Positions 26,932 through 37,600 are shown, counted from the stretch's first letter. The stretch is DNA of 64,000 nt from Pseudomonas sp. UBA5706 (GCF_002419965.1 NZ_DIHC01000007.1:1-64000), one strand, 5' to 3'. A program made the numbers and translations. The notes: generated by a model from the letters alone, not told the origin.

Positions 26932-27036
26932 GCTAAACGCAATTCCCGCAACGCCCATCACCCTCTGCCCATTAATAGATTTCAGCTTTATAACGGATTT
27001 TAGACAGCCCGTATGACATTTTTTCGATACGGGAAG

Positions 27037-27774
27037 TCACATGTACATGCCGCCGTTGACGGGGATTGTAGCCCCGGTAACGTAGCCTGCACCTTCGGAG
27101 GCAAGAAAAGCGACCACGTGCGCGATCTCTTCGGCCTGCCCCAGTCGGCCCAGAGGAATCTGCGCCGTCAGGGAATCACGTTGTGCTTCTGGTAGCTCAC
27201 GGGTCATATCGGTGTCGATAAAACCGGGCGTTACCGAGTTCACGGTCACTGCCCGCGAACCGACCTCGCGCGCCAGCGCGCGACTGAAACCTTCCAGACC
27301 CGCTTTCGCGGCGGCATAGTTTACTTGACCAGCGTTACCCATGGCACCCACTACCGAACCAATGCTGATGATCCGGCCCCAACGCGCCTTGGTCATTCCG
27401 CGCAGAACGCCCTTGGTCAAGCGATACAGACTGCTCAGGTTGGTGTTGATCACGTCATGCCACTCGTCATCCTTCATGCGCAGCATCAGGTTGTCACGAG
27501 TGATGCCAGCGTTATTGACCAGGATCAACGGCGCGCCAACACGCTCGGTAATCTGCGCCAGCGCGGCGCTGACGGATTCGTCGCTGCCGACATCCAGCGC
27601 CAGACCGAAGCCTTCCACACCGTTTTCCTTGAAGTAGGCGGTGATTTTCTCGGCACCGGCCTCGGACGTTGCCGTGCCCACGACGACTGCGCCGTTACGA
27701 CCCAGTTCCAGAGCGATAGCCCGGCCGATGCCACGGCTCGCGCCGGTGACCAGTGCAACTTTACCCTGACTCAT
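27037..27774 (-). CDS. fabG: 3-oxoacyl-ACP reductase
   Basis: NADPH-dependent first reduction of each fatty-acid elongation cycle. 245-residue SDR: TGASRGIG near 10-17, NNAGITRDNL, catalytic Tyr/Lys in YAAAKAGLEGF, C-terminal TIPVNGGMYM. ATG 27774 is preferred over a start 30 nt upstream that would reach into the fabD gap. 13 nt after fabD. Confidence 0.96.
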   Translation of the reverse strand: MSQGKVALVTGASRGIGRAIALELGRNGAVVVGTATSEAGAEKITAYFKENGVEGFGLALDVGSDESVSAALAQITERVGAPLILVNNAGITRDNLMLRMKDDEWHDVINTNLSSLYRLTKGVLRGMTKARWGRIISIGSVVGAMGNAGQVNYAAAKAGLEGFSRALAREVGSRAVTVNSVTPGFIDTDMTRELPEAQRDSLTAQIPLGRLGQAEEIAHVVAFLASEGAGYVTGATIPVNGGMYM

Positions 27775-27787
27775 GATGTTCTCCTTA

Positions 27788-28726
27788 TCAGGCCAGCGCC
27801 GCACGGGTGGCGGCGAAAGCTTCCGGGGTATTGAGGTTATGAGTGACCACGCCGTCGGCGCAACGCTTGTTCAGACCAGCCAGTACCTTGCCTGGGCCGC
27901 ACTCGACCAACTGCAAAGCGCTGTTGGCAGCCAGGGTCTGGACCGACTCCACCCAGCGCACCGGCTTGTACAGCTGCTGCAGCAAATCACTTTTAAGGGT
28001 GTCCAGGTCCGAGACCACGCTGGCGCTGACGTTCTGCACCAGCGGGATTTGCGGCGTCTGCCAGTCGATGGCGGCAATGGACTCGGCAAAACGTTCGGCA
28101 GCCGGTCGCATCAGCTCACAGTGCGAAGGAACACTGACCGGTAGCGGCAGTGCACGCTTGGCGCCCTTGGCCTTGCATACTTCGATTGCACGATCGACCG
28201 CAGCCTTGGCACCGGCGATGACTACCTGCCCTGGCGAGTTGAAGTTGACCGCGCTAACCACTTCGTCCTGAGCGGCTTCAGCGCAAGCTGCAATGACGTC
28301 AGCATCTTCCAGACCGAGAATCGCTGCCATCGCACCCTGCCCCGCAGGCACGGCTTGCTGCATCAACTGTCCGCGACGCTCCACCAGCCTGACCGCATCA
28401 GTCAGCAACAGGCTACCAGCGGCAACCAGTGCGCTGTATTCACCCAGGCTGTGGCCAGCGACAAAGGCCGGACGCGCGCCACCCTCTGCCTGCCAAAGGC
28501 GCCACAGGGCGATTGAAGCGGTCAGGATGGCCGGCTGGGTTTTGTCGGTCTGGTTAAGGCTTTCTTCCGGGCCCTGCTGGGTCAGCGCCCATAGGTCATA
28601 ACCCAAAGCGTCGGAGGCTTCTTTGAATGTGTCCAGGATCGATGGAAACTGCGCGCCCAACTCGGCCAGCATGCCGAGGGACTGCGAGCCTTGGCCCGGA
28701 AAGACGAATGCGACGGAAGCAGACAT
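27788..28726 (-). CDS. fabD: Malonyl-CoA:ACP transacylase
   Basis: Loads malonate onto ACP. 312 residues. N-terminal FVFPGQGSQSLGML, catalytic Ser in GHSLGEYSALVAAG, active-site His in VSVPSHCELM. ATG 28726 (MSASVAF) fits family N-termini; a longer frame is rejected. Separated from plsX by 133 nt. Confidence 0.96.
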   Translation of the reverse strand: MSASVAFVFPGQGSQSLGMLAELGAQFPSILDTFKEASDALGYDLWALTQQGPEESLNQTDKTQPAILTASIALWRLWQAEGGARPAFVAGHSLGEYSALVAAGSLLLTDAVRLVERRGQLMQQAVPAGQGAMAAILGLEDADVIAACAEAAQDEVVSAVNFNSPGQVVIAGAKAAVDRAIEVCKAKGAKRALPLPVSVPSHCELMRPAAERFAESIAAIDWQTPQIPLVQNVSASVVSDLDTLKSDLLQQLYKPVRWVESVQTLAANSALQLVECGPGKVLAGLNKRCADGVVTHNLNTPEAFAATRAALA

Positions 28727-28859
28727 TGACAAGCCCCTGATTATTGTCGTCAAAAAATACGTTCGGCAATGCCGAACGCGAGATAATTCAAAGTGTTGCG
28801 GATGGTGGTCAGTAGGATGACCCTGCAGTCACAGGGGTCACATTCTAGCGCAAGACACT

Positions 28860-29867
28860 CTAAAGCAACGCCTCCAACCGGCCATGAAGGCGCTCTGGCA
28901 GATTCTCCTGTATTTCGATGAGAGCACGCTGGATCGCACTCTGGAATCCCTGCGCGCCTGCCGAGCCATGACTCTTGACCACGATACCCTGCAAGCCGAG
29001 AAAACTCGCCCCGTTATGCCGCGCCGGCGCCAGATCGGCCTTGAGCCGCTTGAGCAGCGGCATCGCCAGCGCACCGACTACCCTGGACAGCATATTCTGC
29101 TGGAACAGGAGTTCGATTCGCTCACCGATCATGGTCGCCAGACCTTCGCTTGACTTGAGCAGGATATTGCCCACGAATCCATCGCAGACCACCACATCCG
29201 CTTCGCCGCGATACAGCCCATCGCCCTCCACGAAGCCGATGTAATTAAGACCTGGCGCCGCCTGCAGCAAGCTGGAAGCCAGCTTGACCTGCTGATTGCC
29301 CTTAATATCTTCGGTGCCGACGTTGAGTAATGCGACCTTTGGCCGCGTCACCCCCAGCGCTTCCGCGGCGACCGAGCCCATCACCGCGAATTGATAGAGG
29401 TTCTCCGCGCTGCAATCGACGTTGGCTCCCAAGTCCAACAGTTGGCAATAGCCACGCTGAGTAGGGATAGCGGCCACCATTGCAGGTCGATCAATGCCGG
29501 GCAGGGTCTTGAGCACGAAACGCGACAGCGCCATTAACGCGCCGGTATTGCCGGCACTCACACAGGCCTGAGCCTCGCCTTCGGCCAACAGACGCAACGC
29601 CACGCGCATGGAAGAGTCTGGCTTGCCACGCAACGCCTGAGCCGGCCGGTCTTCCATGCTGATGACTTCACTGGCATTGGCGACAAGCAGGCGCGACCGA
29701 TCGACACCGGAATGGCGTTCGATGAGCTCTTCGAGAAGGGAAGCTTGACCGACGAGGGTCAGATGAAGCGAGGGCGTAGCGAGCAGGCAGGCAATGCTGG
29801 CCTGAACAATGCTGCGGGGACCGAAGTCCCCGCCCATTGCGTCGATCGCGATGACCGGAGCGGACAA
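28860..29867 (-). CDS. plsX: Phosphate acyltransferase
   Basis: Makes acyl-phosphate from acyl-ACP for PlsY, linking fatty-acid and phospholipid synthesis. 335 residues starting VIAIDAMGGDFGP. Conserved segments: CVSAGNTGALMALS, VCDGFVGNILLKSSEG. It begins 4 nt after rpmF, the widespread rpmF-plsX linkage. Confidence 0.95.
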   Translation of the reverse strand: MSAPVIAIDAMGGDFGPRSIVQASIACLLATPSLHLTLVGQASLLEELIERHSGVDRSRLLVANASEVISMEDRPAQALRGKPDSSMRVALRLLAEGEAQACVSAGNTGALMALSRFVLKTLPGIDRPAMVAAIPTQRGYCQLLDLGANVDCSAENLYQFAVMGSVAAEALGVTRPKVALLNVGTEDIKGNQQVKLASSLLQAAPGLNYIGFVEGDGLYRGEADVVVCDGFVGNILLKSSEGLATMIGERIELLFQQNMLSRVVGALAMPLLKRLKADLAPARHNGASFLGLQGIVVKSHGSAGAQGFQSAIQRALIEIQENLPERLHGRLEALL

Positions 29868-29871
29868 GAAA

Positions 29872-30054
29872 TTACTCGTCAGCGCCCTTGTCGATCACTT
29901 TACGGCCACGGTATACGCCTTCTGGCGACACGTGGTGACGCAGGTGAACTTCACCAGTGGTTTTTTCTACAGACAGAGTGCTAGCCTCGAGAGCGTCGTG
30001 CGAACGGCGCATGTCACGGGCAGAGCGGGATTTTTTGTTCTGCTGAACAGCCAT
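29872..30054 (-). CDS. rpmF: 50S ribosomal protein L32
   Basis: A 60-residue basic protein, [20 protein letters not shown], the canonical L32 N-terminus; this version lacks the zinc-binding cysteines. Lies 13 nt after yceD, the usual pairing. Confidence 0.98.
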
Positions 30055-30067
30055 AATTGATTAACTC

Positions 30068-30595
30068 CTAAACGTTTGGGTCACGCTTTAACTGCGCCAA
30101 TACACTGAACGGGTTGGACCGCGTTACCTCGTCCACGCTCGGTTCGGGCTCATCGGCGCCCGCCGGCTGCTGGCATTCTTTCGGATCATGAACAGGCACG
30201 ATGGGCAAGGCGAGCAGAAGCTCCTCCTCAATCAACGCCTTCAGATCCAATGGATCTTCGCCGAGTTCCAGCACGTCATAGCCTTGCGGCAACGACTGGG
30301 TATTTGCACCCTCCTTCACCACGGCGTAACTGCATTCGCTGTGGATCGGCAGGGTGACCAGCTCAAGACAACGCTGGCAAACCATTTTGACTTCGACGTC
30401 GATTTCGCTGTGGATAACCACGGCGCGTCGCTCGTCTTTCTCAAAAACGAATTTCGCCTGCACTGTACCGAGATTGTCAGCAAGCGGGTCGCAGAGTCTC
30501 TCCAAATCAGCCAGCAGCAGCTCTCCCTGAAGAGTAGTGCCACGATCAGCTAATTTGCGCGGGTCAACGTGAGGTGGAATCGGGTCATTCAACAT
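30068..30595 (-). CDS. yceD: YceD family rRNA accumulation protein (DUF177)
   Basis: A 175-residue soluble acidic protein. The central VCQRCLELVTLP segment (CxxC) and the C-terminal ERNPFSVLAQLK-like end (here SNPFSVLAQLKRD) are DUF177 marks. In E. coli and plants the family is needed for 23S rRNA accumulation. First gene of the yceD-rpmF-plsX unit, divergent from maf. Confidence 0.92.
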   Translation of the reverse strand: MLNDPIPPHVDPRKLADRGTTLQGELLLADLERLCDPLADNLGTVQAKFVFEKDERRAVVIHSEIDVEVKMVCQRCLELVTLPIHSECSYAVVKEGANTQSLPQGYDVLELGEDPLDLKALIEEELLLALPIVPVHDPKECQQPAGADEPEPSVDEVTRSNPFSVLAQLKRDPNV

Positions 30596-30701
30596 AGGCG
30601 CAGCATTCTAGGGACGACCCCGGCGGCTGTCAAAGGAAATTCAGGGCTGTTCGCAGGCTGACCCGCTGATTACACTCGACTTTCACGTTTCGGAGAACCC
30701 C

Positions 30702-31280
30702 ATGCTGCCTTTGCTCCTCGCCTCAAGCTCGCCTTATCGCCGGGAATTGCTCGGTCGACTGCGCCTGCCGTTCGTCTGCGCGTCGCCAGACATTGATGAA
30801 AGCCACCGCCTGAACGAGGCAGCCCCGGCCCTGGTGAAGCGTCTTGCCAAGGAAAAAGCCATGGCCTTGGCGGAGCAGTTTCCCAACCACCTGATCATTG
30901 GCTCCGACCAGGTTGCGGTGCTGGGTGAACAGATTCTCGGCAAGCCCCATACCTTCGAGCGCGCCTTGCAACAACTCAGCGCCAGCAGCGGCAAGAGCGT
31001 AAGTTTTTTGGCGGGCATTGCGCTGTACAACAGCCACACTGGCGATTGCCAGGTCGATTGCGTGCCCTTCACCGTGCACATGCGCACGCTGGATCAGGCG
31101 TGCATCCGCCGTTACCTGGATGCCGAACAGCCCTATGATTGCGCTGGCAGCTTCAAGGCCGAAGGGCTGGGGGTTAGCCTGTTTCGCAGCACCGAGGGGC
31201 CTGACGCCACTAGCCTGATCGGTCTTCCTTTAATAACACTGGTGGATATGCTGAAGGCAGAAGGTGTGGACGTGCCGTAA
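30702..31280 (+). CDS. Maf/YceF-type nucleoside triphosphate pyrophosphatase
   Basis: A 192-residue house-cleaning pyrophosphatase. SSSPYRRELL near 9-18 is the N-terminal Maf signature, IIGSDQVAVLG carries the catalytic Asp, and YDCAGSFKAEGLG fits the YceF subgroup (7-methyl-GTP preference in E. coli). The subgroup is inferred from these motifs. CGGAGA precedes the ATG. Divergent from yceD, convergent with sppA. Confidence 0.9.
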   Translation: MLPLLLASSSPYRRELLGRLRLPFVCASPDIDESHRLNEAAPALVKRLAKEKAMALAEQFPNHLIIGSDQVAVLGEQILGKPHTFERALQQLSASSGKSVSFLAGIALYNSHTGDCQVDCVPFTVHMRTLDQACIRRYLDAEQPYDCAGSFKAEGLGVSLFRSTEGPDATSLIGLPLITLVDMLKAEGVDVP

Positions 31281-31301
31281 CTTGCTCATGAGACCATAAA
31301 A

Positions 31302-31324
31302 AAACCCGACCAATGGCCGGGTTT
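31302..31324. terminator. Bidirectional terminator between maf and sppA
   Basis: Stem AAACCCG/CGGGTTT (31302-31308 with 31318-31324), extended by CC/GG inside. Poly-T runs follow on the minus side, with a weaker TTTATTATT on the plus side. It serves two convergent genes. Confidence 0.8.
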
Positions 31325-31345
31325 ATTATTAAGCGGGAACGTAAA

Positions 31346-32338
31346 TCAGCGTAGAGACGGCCCATTGAAGCCTGCCCACATGGCGATCTGCTCGGCGACA
31401 CTGGAGCCCAGCTTTTTGGAGAAGCGATCGAACGGCGACTCCTGCACGGTGTAGTCGACCATCTCTTTCTCGCCAATCACGTCGCGAGCTACAGAGCTGG
31501 CGCTACCCAATCCATCGACCAGGCCCAGCGCTACTGCCTGCTCGCCGGTCCACACCAGACCGGAAAAAAGCTCCGGATGATCCTTATCCTTCAGACGGTC
31601 GCCGCGACCGGCCTTTACACTGGCAATGAATTGCTTGTGGGTCGTGTCCAGCACGTTTTGCCAGAACGCCGTTTCATCAGGCTTCGGAGGCTGGAACGGG
31701 TCAAGAAACGCCTTGTGCTCACCCGACGTATAAGTGCGACGATCGACACCCAGCTTCTCCATGGTGCCCACGAAACCGAAACCGGCTGCGGTGACGCCAA
31801 TGGAGCCCACCAGGCTCGCCTTGTCGGCATAGATCTGATCGGCAGCGCTGGCGATATAGTAAGCACCAGAAGCGCCTAGATCGGTAATGACCGCATACAC
31901 CTTGATATCCGGTTTCTTCGCGCGCAAACGGCGAATCTCATCGTAAATGTAACCGGACTGAACAGGACTGCCACCCGGGCTATTAATACGCAGGATCACG
32001 CCCTTGGTTTTCTCGTCATCGAACGCTGCACGCAAACTGCCGACAATGTTATCGGCGCTCGCCGCCTCGGTGTCCGCAATCATGCCCTTGACTTCGATCA
32101 ACGCTGTGTGACTGGCCTTGCGCGAAGCGCTTTTGCCGAAGTCCATCAGCGGCGAGAACATCACCAGCGCCGCAAACAAATAGATAAAGGTCAGGGCTTT
32201 GAAAAAAATCCCCCAGCGACGGGAGCGACGATGCTCTTGAACATTGGCCAGCAGCGTTTTTTCCAGCAACGTCCAGCTTTTTGCGTTACCTGCGTCCTCG
32301 CGCTCCTGCGAAGACGGTGACTTCCATTCATCCGACAT
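31346..32338 (-). CDS. sppA: SppA-type signal peptide peptidase (S49)
   Basis: A 330-residue inner-membrane serine protease, short single-domain type. Transmembrane helix about 43-65, periplasmic S49 domain after. INSPGGSPVQSG and the nucleophile Ser in LVGSIGVTAAGFG are visible; a later Lys is the probable base. The family clears signal peptides and misfolded membrane proteins. It follows the HAD gene by 7 nt. Confidence 0.87.
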   Translation of the reverse strand: MSDEWKSPSSQEREDAGNAKSWTLLEKTLLANVQEHRRSRRWGIFFKALTFIYLFAALVMFSPLMDFGKSASRKASHTALIEVKGMIADTEAASADNIVGSLRAAFDDEKTKGVILRINSPGGSPVQSGYIYDEIRRLRAKKPDIKVYAVITDLGASGAYYIASAADQIYADKASLVGSIGVTAAGFGFVGTMEKLGVDRRTYTSGEHKAFLDPFQPPKPDETAFWQNVLDTTHKQFIASVKAGRGDRLKDKDHPELFSGLVWTGEQAVALGLVDGLGSASSVARDVIGEKEMVDYTVQESPFDRFSKKLGSSVAEQIAMWAGFNGPSLR

Positions 32339-32345
32339 AGATCAA

Positions 32346-33026
32346 TTACCCCAACAACGAAGATTCGGCAGTACGCACATCCAGCCATGTACGCAGTTCG
32401 GAAAAATGCTCGATCGCCAGCCGCGGCTCGTATTGCAATAGAGAGTCCAGCGCCTGGGCACCGTAACCCACAGCCACCGAATCCATGCCTGCATTGCGCG
32501 CCATCAGCAGATCGAACGAGGCATCGCCGATCATCAGCGCCTTTTGCGGCGCAACACCACAGTGCTGCAGGATTTCATTAAGCATCAGCGGGTCTGGCTT
32601 GCTGGCGGTTTCATCGGCAGCACGAGTAGCGTCGAAATAATCGATCCAGCCGTGAGCATTAAGCACGCGATCCAGCCCGCGTCGAGCCTTGCCGGTTGCC
32701 ACCGCCATGCGATAGCCCTGGGCACGAAACGCCTCCAGCGACTCCAACACACCATCGAACAGTGCCGAGGGCTCTGCATCCATGGACATGTAGCTGTCGA
32801 CATAGTGCTGGCGAAAATCTATCAGGTCATTGCTCGTGATATCCGGGTAGAGCGTACGAATCGCCTCAGGTAGTCCCAGACCGATAATGCCTTTGATAGC
32901 AAGATCGTCGCATACGGGGCGCCCGGCAAGCCTGGCGGCCTGGTGCATCGCATCGACGATACGACCAATGGAATCGGACAGCGTGCCATCCCAATCGAAT
33001 ATCAGCAATTGGTAATCAGGGCGCAC
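32346..33026 (-). CDS. HAD family phosphatase (Gph-like)
   Basis: A 226-residue HAD hydrolase: nucleophile motif FDWDGTLSDS (Asp in DxD), motif II VATGKAR, Lys in SKPDPLML, motif IV MIGDASFDLLMARNAG. Closest in kind to phosphoglycolate phosphatase, but the substrate is not determined. The start is GTG 33026, overlapping the rluC end by 11 nt. Confidence 0.85.
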   Translation of the reverse strand: MRPDYQLLIFDWDGTLSDSIGRIVDAMHQAARLAGRPVCDDLAIKGIIGLGLPEAIRTLYPDITSNDLIDFRQHYVDSYMSMDAEPSALFDGVLESLEAFRAQGYRMAVATGKARRGLDRVLNAHGWIDYFDATRAADETASKPDPLMLNEILQHCGVAPQKALMIGDASFDLLMARNAGMDSVAVGYGAQALDSLLQYEPRLAIEHFSELRTWLDVRTAESSLLG

Positions 33027-33975
33027 TCAACAGTCGCTCCACGGTCTTGGCCCACATCTCATCGACGGGCGCTTCCAGTTTCAGCTCGCCACCATCAGGC
33101 AGCGGCACGGTCAGGGCATAAGCGTGCAGGAATAGCCGTTTGCCACCCAGGTCGCGAATTTCGCGAGTGAAGTCTTCATCGCCGTATTTGCTGTCACCGG
33201 CGATGCTATGGCCAGCGTGCAATGCGTGCACACGAATCTGATGGGTACGCCCGGTGATCGGACGCGCCTCCACCATGGTCGCGAAATCGCCGAAGCGGCG
33301 CAGCACCTTGAACAGGGTCAGCGCTTCCTTGCCTTCTTCATTGACTTCGACCATGCGCTCGCCAGAGCGCAGGTTGCTCTTGAGCAGTGGCGCGCGAACC
33401 TGCTTCTGCGAGGTCGGCCAGTTGCCACGAACCAGCGCCATGTAACGCTTGTCGACGCCATCGCCGCGCAATTGCTCGTGCAGATGACGCAGCATGCTGC
33501 GTTTCTTGGCGATCATCAGCAGACCGGAGGTATCGCGGTCCAGGCGGTGGACCAGCTCCAGCTCTTTTGCGTCCGGACGCAACTGACGAAAGGCTTCGAT
33601 GACACCGAAACTCAGGCCACTGCCGCCATGAACCGCGATACCCGCGGGTTTGTTGAGCACAATCAGGCCTTTGTCTTCATGCACGATGGCTGCCTCCAGA
33701 CGCTGCAGCAAGCCTTGGGCGACTGGCACAGGCTCGTCCCGCTCAGGCACCCGGACAGGTGGAACGCGCACGATGTCGCCAGCCTGAAGCTTGTACTCGG
33801 GCTTGATCCGCCCTTTGTTCACACGCACCTCGCCTTTGCGCAATATGCGGTAAATCAAGGTCTTGGGAACGCCCTTGAGGTACGTGATCAGAAAATTATC
33901 GATGCGTTGACCGGCAAGTTCCGGCGCAACCTCTACCAGCTGAACGCCGGGGGTTGGGGGGGTGATATTCGTCAT
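33016..33975 (-). CDS. rluC: 23S rRNA pseudouridine synthase RluC
   Basis: Makes pseudouridines 955, 2504 and 2580 (E. coli numbering) in 23S rRNA. 319 residues: S4 RNA-binding domain about 22-80, then the RluA-type catalytic core with Asp146 in HRLDRDTSG and RTHQIRVH. ATG 33975 chosen; neither it nor the ATG 12 nt upstream has a good Shine-Dalgarno. Divergent from rne, as in other gammaproteobacteria. Confidence 0.93.
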   Translation of the reverse strand: MTNITPPTPGVQLVEVAPELAGQRIDNFLITYLKGVPKTLIYRILRKGEVRVNKGRIKPEYKLQAGDIVRVPPVRVPERDEPVPVAQGLLQRLEAAIVHEDKGLIVLNKPAGIAVHGGSGLSFGVIEAFRQLRPDAKELELVHRLDRDTSGLLMIAKKRSMLRHLHEQLRGDGVDKRYMALVRGNWPTSQKQVRAPLLKSNLRSGERMVEVNEEGKEALTLFKVLRRFGDFATMVEARPITGRTHQIRVHALHAGHSIAGDSKYGDEDFTREIRDLGGKRLFLHAYALTVPLPDGGELKLEAPVDEMWAKTVERLLSAP

Positions 33976-34004
33976 GGCGCAAATCATAACAATTTTTTAT
34001 GGAT

Positions 34005-34033
34005 TTGAAGCACTTAATGATTGCTGCTATAGT
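34005..34033 (+). promoter_or_regulatory. Sigma70 promoter of rne
   Basis: TTGAAG (34005-34010), 17-nt spacer, TATAGT (34028-34033). A start near 34040 gives a leader of about 650 nt before the rne ATG. Confidence 0.7.
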
Positions 34034-34039
34034 CGCGAA

Positions 34040-34691
34040 CGCCGCCAAAAGCGGCCTGGGCAGAGGATAAACGGTATGACAGCCGGCCCTGACCAACGCA
34101 ATTCACGAGGGCGCGAGGCCGTCCTACGAGGCTTTCGGTGACAACGGAAGATCAGTGAGCGTAACGAGCGCAGGTGACATGAGGCCTGAAACAAGCCCGA
34201 TCGCAGAGTGAATCACTCGCCATCGAGGCCCACGTTCAAGGCCAGTTCACAAAGTGCAGTCGCTGGCGATCGCTCCGGGCGAATGTTTCGGAAACCACGC
34301 CTTAATTTGAGCCATGAGGCGCGAACTTCCCACCGAAGCTCGCGTAAATGCAAACCCGCTGCGGATTCAGCGCGCGGCAGCACCCGAATTATCAGGGATA
34401 CGTGTGGGGTGGAGACGCACAACCGTCGGACTGTGTAGCAAAAGGTTTTATTCAAGACGCTTCATATCGTCCGCTACCGATGGTTGATTCCTCCTCCTGA
34501 CAAAGCTTTTGCTGACAGGGTGTCATTTGTCACCACAGCAAGCAGGAAACGTCGTCGCGACTACGGCCCCGCTGGCCGGATATCGCTAGACACTGGAGTG
34601 TCCAAGCACTCCTGACGCGCCCTGACACCGACCGTGAGAAGTCGTGTGTGCCGAACGCCGTTTCCGGCAGCCCGGAAACCGACGGTACTAC
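34040..34691 (+). ncRNA. Long structured 5' leader of rne (rne-II-like)
   Basis: No gene fits between the promoter and the rne ATG. RNase E represses its own synthesis through its leader, and an RNA motif called rne-II has been described in front of rne in Pseudomonas. Local hairpins are easy to find, such as GCCGCC..GGCGGC-type pairs near 34041-34058 and CACTGGAGTG near 34592-34601. I have not matched the published consensus. Confidence 0.55.
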
Positions 34692-37600
34692 ATGAAAAGA
34701 ATGCTGATTAACGCAACTCAACCCGAAGAGTTGCGTGTTGCGCTGGTAGACGGCCAGCGCCTATACGACCTGGACATCGAATCCGGGGCCCGCGAGCAGA
34801 AGAAGGCCAACATCTATAAAGGCCGGATTACGCGTATCGAGCCGAGCCTTGAAGCGGCCTTCGTCGACTTCGGCTCCGAGCGCCATGGTTTTCTGCCGCT
34901 GAAAGAAATCTCCCGCGAATACTTCAAGAAATCCCCGGAAGGTCGCGTCAATATCAAGGACGTCCTGAGCGAAGGCCAGGAAGTCATCGTCCAGGTCGAG
35001 AAAGAAGAGCGTGGCAACAAGGGCGCAGCCCTGACCACCTTCATCAGCCTGGCCGGTCGTTACCTGGTGCTGATGCCGAACAATCCGCGCGCCGGCGGCA
35101 TCTCCCGGCGCATCGAAGGCGAAGAGCGCAACGAACTGCGTGAAGCGCTCAATGGCCTGATCGCCCCGGCGGACATGGGCCTGATCGTGCGCACTGCCGG
35201 CCTTGGCCGCAGCAGCGAAGAAATGCAGTGGGACCTCGATTACCTGCTGCAACTGTGGACCGCCATCAAGGAAGCGTCCCTGGATCGCGCTGCTCCGTTC
35301 CTGATCTACCAGGAAAGCAACGTCATCATTCGCGCCATCCGCGACTACCTGCGCCAGGACATCGGCGAAGTGCTGATCGACAGCGTCGAAGCCCAGGAAG
35401 AAGCCCTGACCTTCATCCGCCAGGTAATGCCGCAGTACGCCAGCAAGATCAAGCTCTACGAAGACAGCGTTCCGCTGTTCAACCGCTTCCAGATCGAAAG
35501 CCAGATCGAAACCGCCTTCCAGCGTGTGGTCGAACTGCCTTCCGGTGGTTCCATCGTCATCGATCCGACCGAAGCCCTGGTGTCCATCGACATCAACTCG
35601 GCGCGCGCCACCAAAGGCAGCGACATCGAAGAGACCGCGCTGCAGACCAACCTTGAAGCGGCTGAGGAAATCGCCCGTCAATTGCGTCTGCGTGACATCG
35701 GCGGCCTGATCGTCATCGACTTCATCGACATGACTCCTGCCAAGAACCAGCGCGCGGTGGAAGAGAAAGTCCGCGAAAGCCTGGAAGCTGACCGCGCCCG
35801 CGTGCAGGTGGGTCGCATTTCACGCTTCGGCCTGCTGGAAATGTCCCGTCAACGCCTGCGCCCCTCCTTGGGCGAGAGCAGCGGCATTGTCTGCCCGCGT
35901 TGCAACGGTACCGGGATCATCCGTGACGTCGAGTCGCTGTCGCTGGCGATCCTGCGCCTGATCGAAGAAGAAGCCCTGAAAGACCGCACCGCTGAAGTAC
36001 GCGCTCAGGTGCCGATCCCGGTCGCCGCATTCCTGCTCAACGAAAAACGCAACTCGATCACCAAGATCGAACTGCGCACTCGTGCACGTATCATCATTCT
36101 GCCGAACGATCACCTCGAAACGCCGCATTTCGAAGTGCAGCGTCTGCGCGATGACAGCCCGGAAGCCCACAGCCTGCAGTCCAGCTACGAAATCGCCGCG
36201 GCCGCAGCCGAAGTCGAAGAAGTGCAGCCAGCTGCCGCCACCCGCACCCTGGTTCGCCAGGAAGCTGCAGTCAAGACCGCCCCTGCACGCGCCAACGCTC
36301 CAGTACCGACCGAAATCGCCGCCGCACCGGTGGCACCGGCGCCTGTGGCCCATGAGCCAAGCCTGTTCAAAGGACTGGTTAAATCCTTGGTCAGCCTGTT
36401 CGCGACCAAGGAGGAGCCTATCGCCCCGGCCGTCGTGGTTGAGAAACCGGCCGCCGAGCGCCCTGCCCGCAACGAAGAGCGTCGCAACGGTCGCCAGCAG
36501 AGCCGCAGCCGTAACGGTCGCCGCGATGAAGAGCGCAAGCCACGTGAAGAGCGTGCACCGCGTGAAGAACGTGCTGCCCGTGAACCACGTGAAAACCGTG
36601 ACGAAACGGTTGCGCCGCGCGAAGAGCGTCCGGCACGTGCCGAACGCGCCCCTCGCGCTGGCCGTGAGGATCGCAAGCCTCGCGAAGAACGCGTACGTGA
36701 ACTGCGCGAACCACTGGACGCGGCTCCGGCTGTCAATGTGCCTCGTGAAGAACGTCCAGAGCGCGCACCGCGTGAAGAACGCCAGCCGCGTCCACCACGT
36801 GAAGAACGTCAACCACGTGCCGAACAGGTTGCAGCCATCGCCGATGACGAAACACTGCTGAACAACGAAGAGCAGCAGGATGACAATCAGGAGCATGCCG
36901 AAGGTGATCGTCCTCGTCGTCGTTCCCGTGGGCAGCGTCGTCGCAGCAACCGCCGTGAACGCCAGCGTGATGCCAACGGTGACGTCATCGAAGGCGCGGA
37001 AGGTGAAGATGCGCAAGAGGCTCTGGAACCGTCGAACGAAGGTGCTAGCAGCGAAGGTAGCAGCGTAGAGATCGCAGCGGGCGTAGCTGTCACTGCTGCT
37101 GTCGCGCATACCGCGATCAGCGCCCCTGCAGAAGCTGACGCTAATCGTCAGGCCGAGCGCGCCACCGCATCGATCGATGCCCCTGCACCGGAAGCAGCCC
37201 CTGCCGAAACGGCTGAAACGCCAGTGGTACAAACACCGGTCGAGACGCCGGCCGTCGAGAGCCCGGTTGCGGAAGAGCAAGCTGCCACCACCCAACGTTC
37301 GGTTATGCCGGAGGTTGAGGTGGCGCAGTTTGACGCTTCTCTGAGCCCGTTCGAGCGTCAGGTGAAAGCTGCAGCCGAAGCTGAGCAAACCGACGTCCCG
37401 GCTGCGGAACAGGCGCCTGTTGTCGTTGAGGCTCCAACTGCCACTCACGCTCCTGTAGAAGTACCAGCTCCAGCTGCCGTAGCCGAAGCGCCATTAGCGT
37501 CTACAGAAACGCCGAAAGCTGCTGAGCCGGTTGCAGAGCCAGTCGCCGAACATCCGGTGGTGAAAACTCCGGTCGTCGAGGCACCTGCCCAGACTGCCGC

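Noticed and set aside
35820..37448. A 542-codon open frame on the minus strand
   Set aside because: Antisense to the rne tail; it is Phe/Thr/Arg-rich only because it reads the Glu/Arg/Ala codons backwards.
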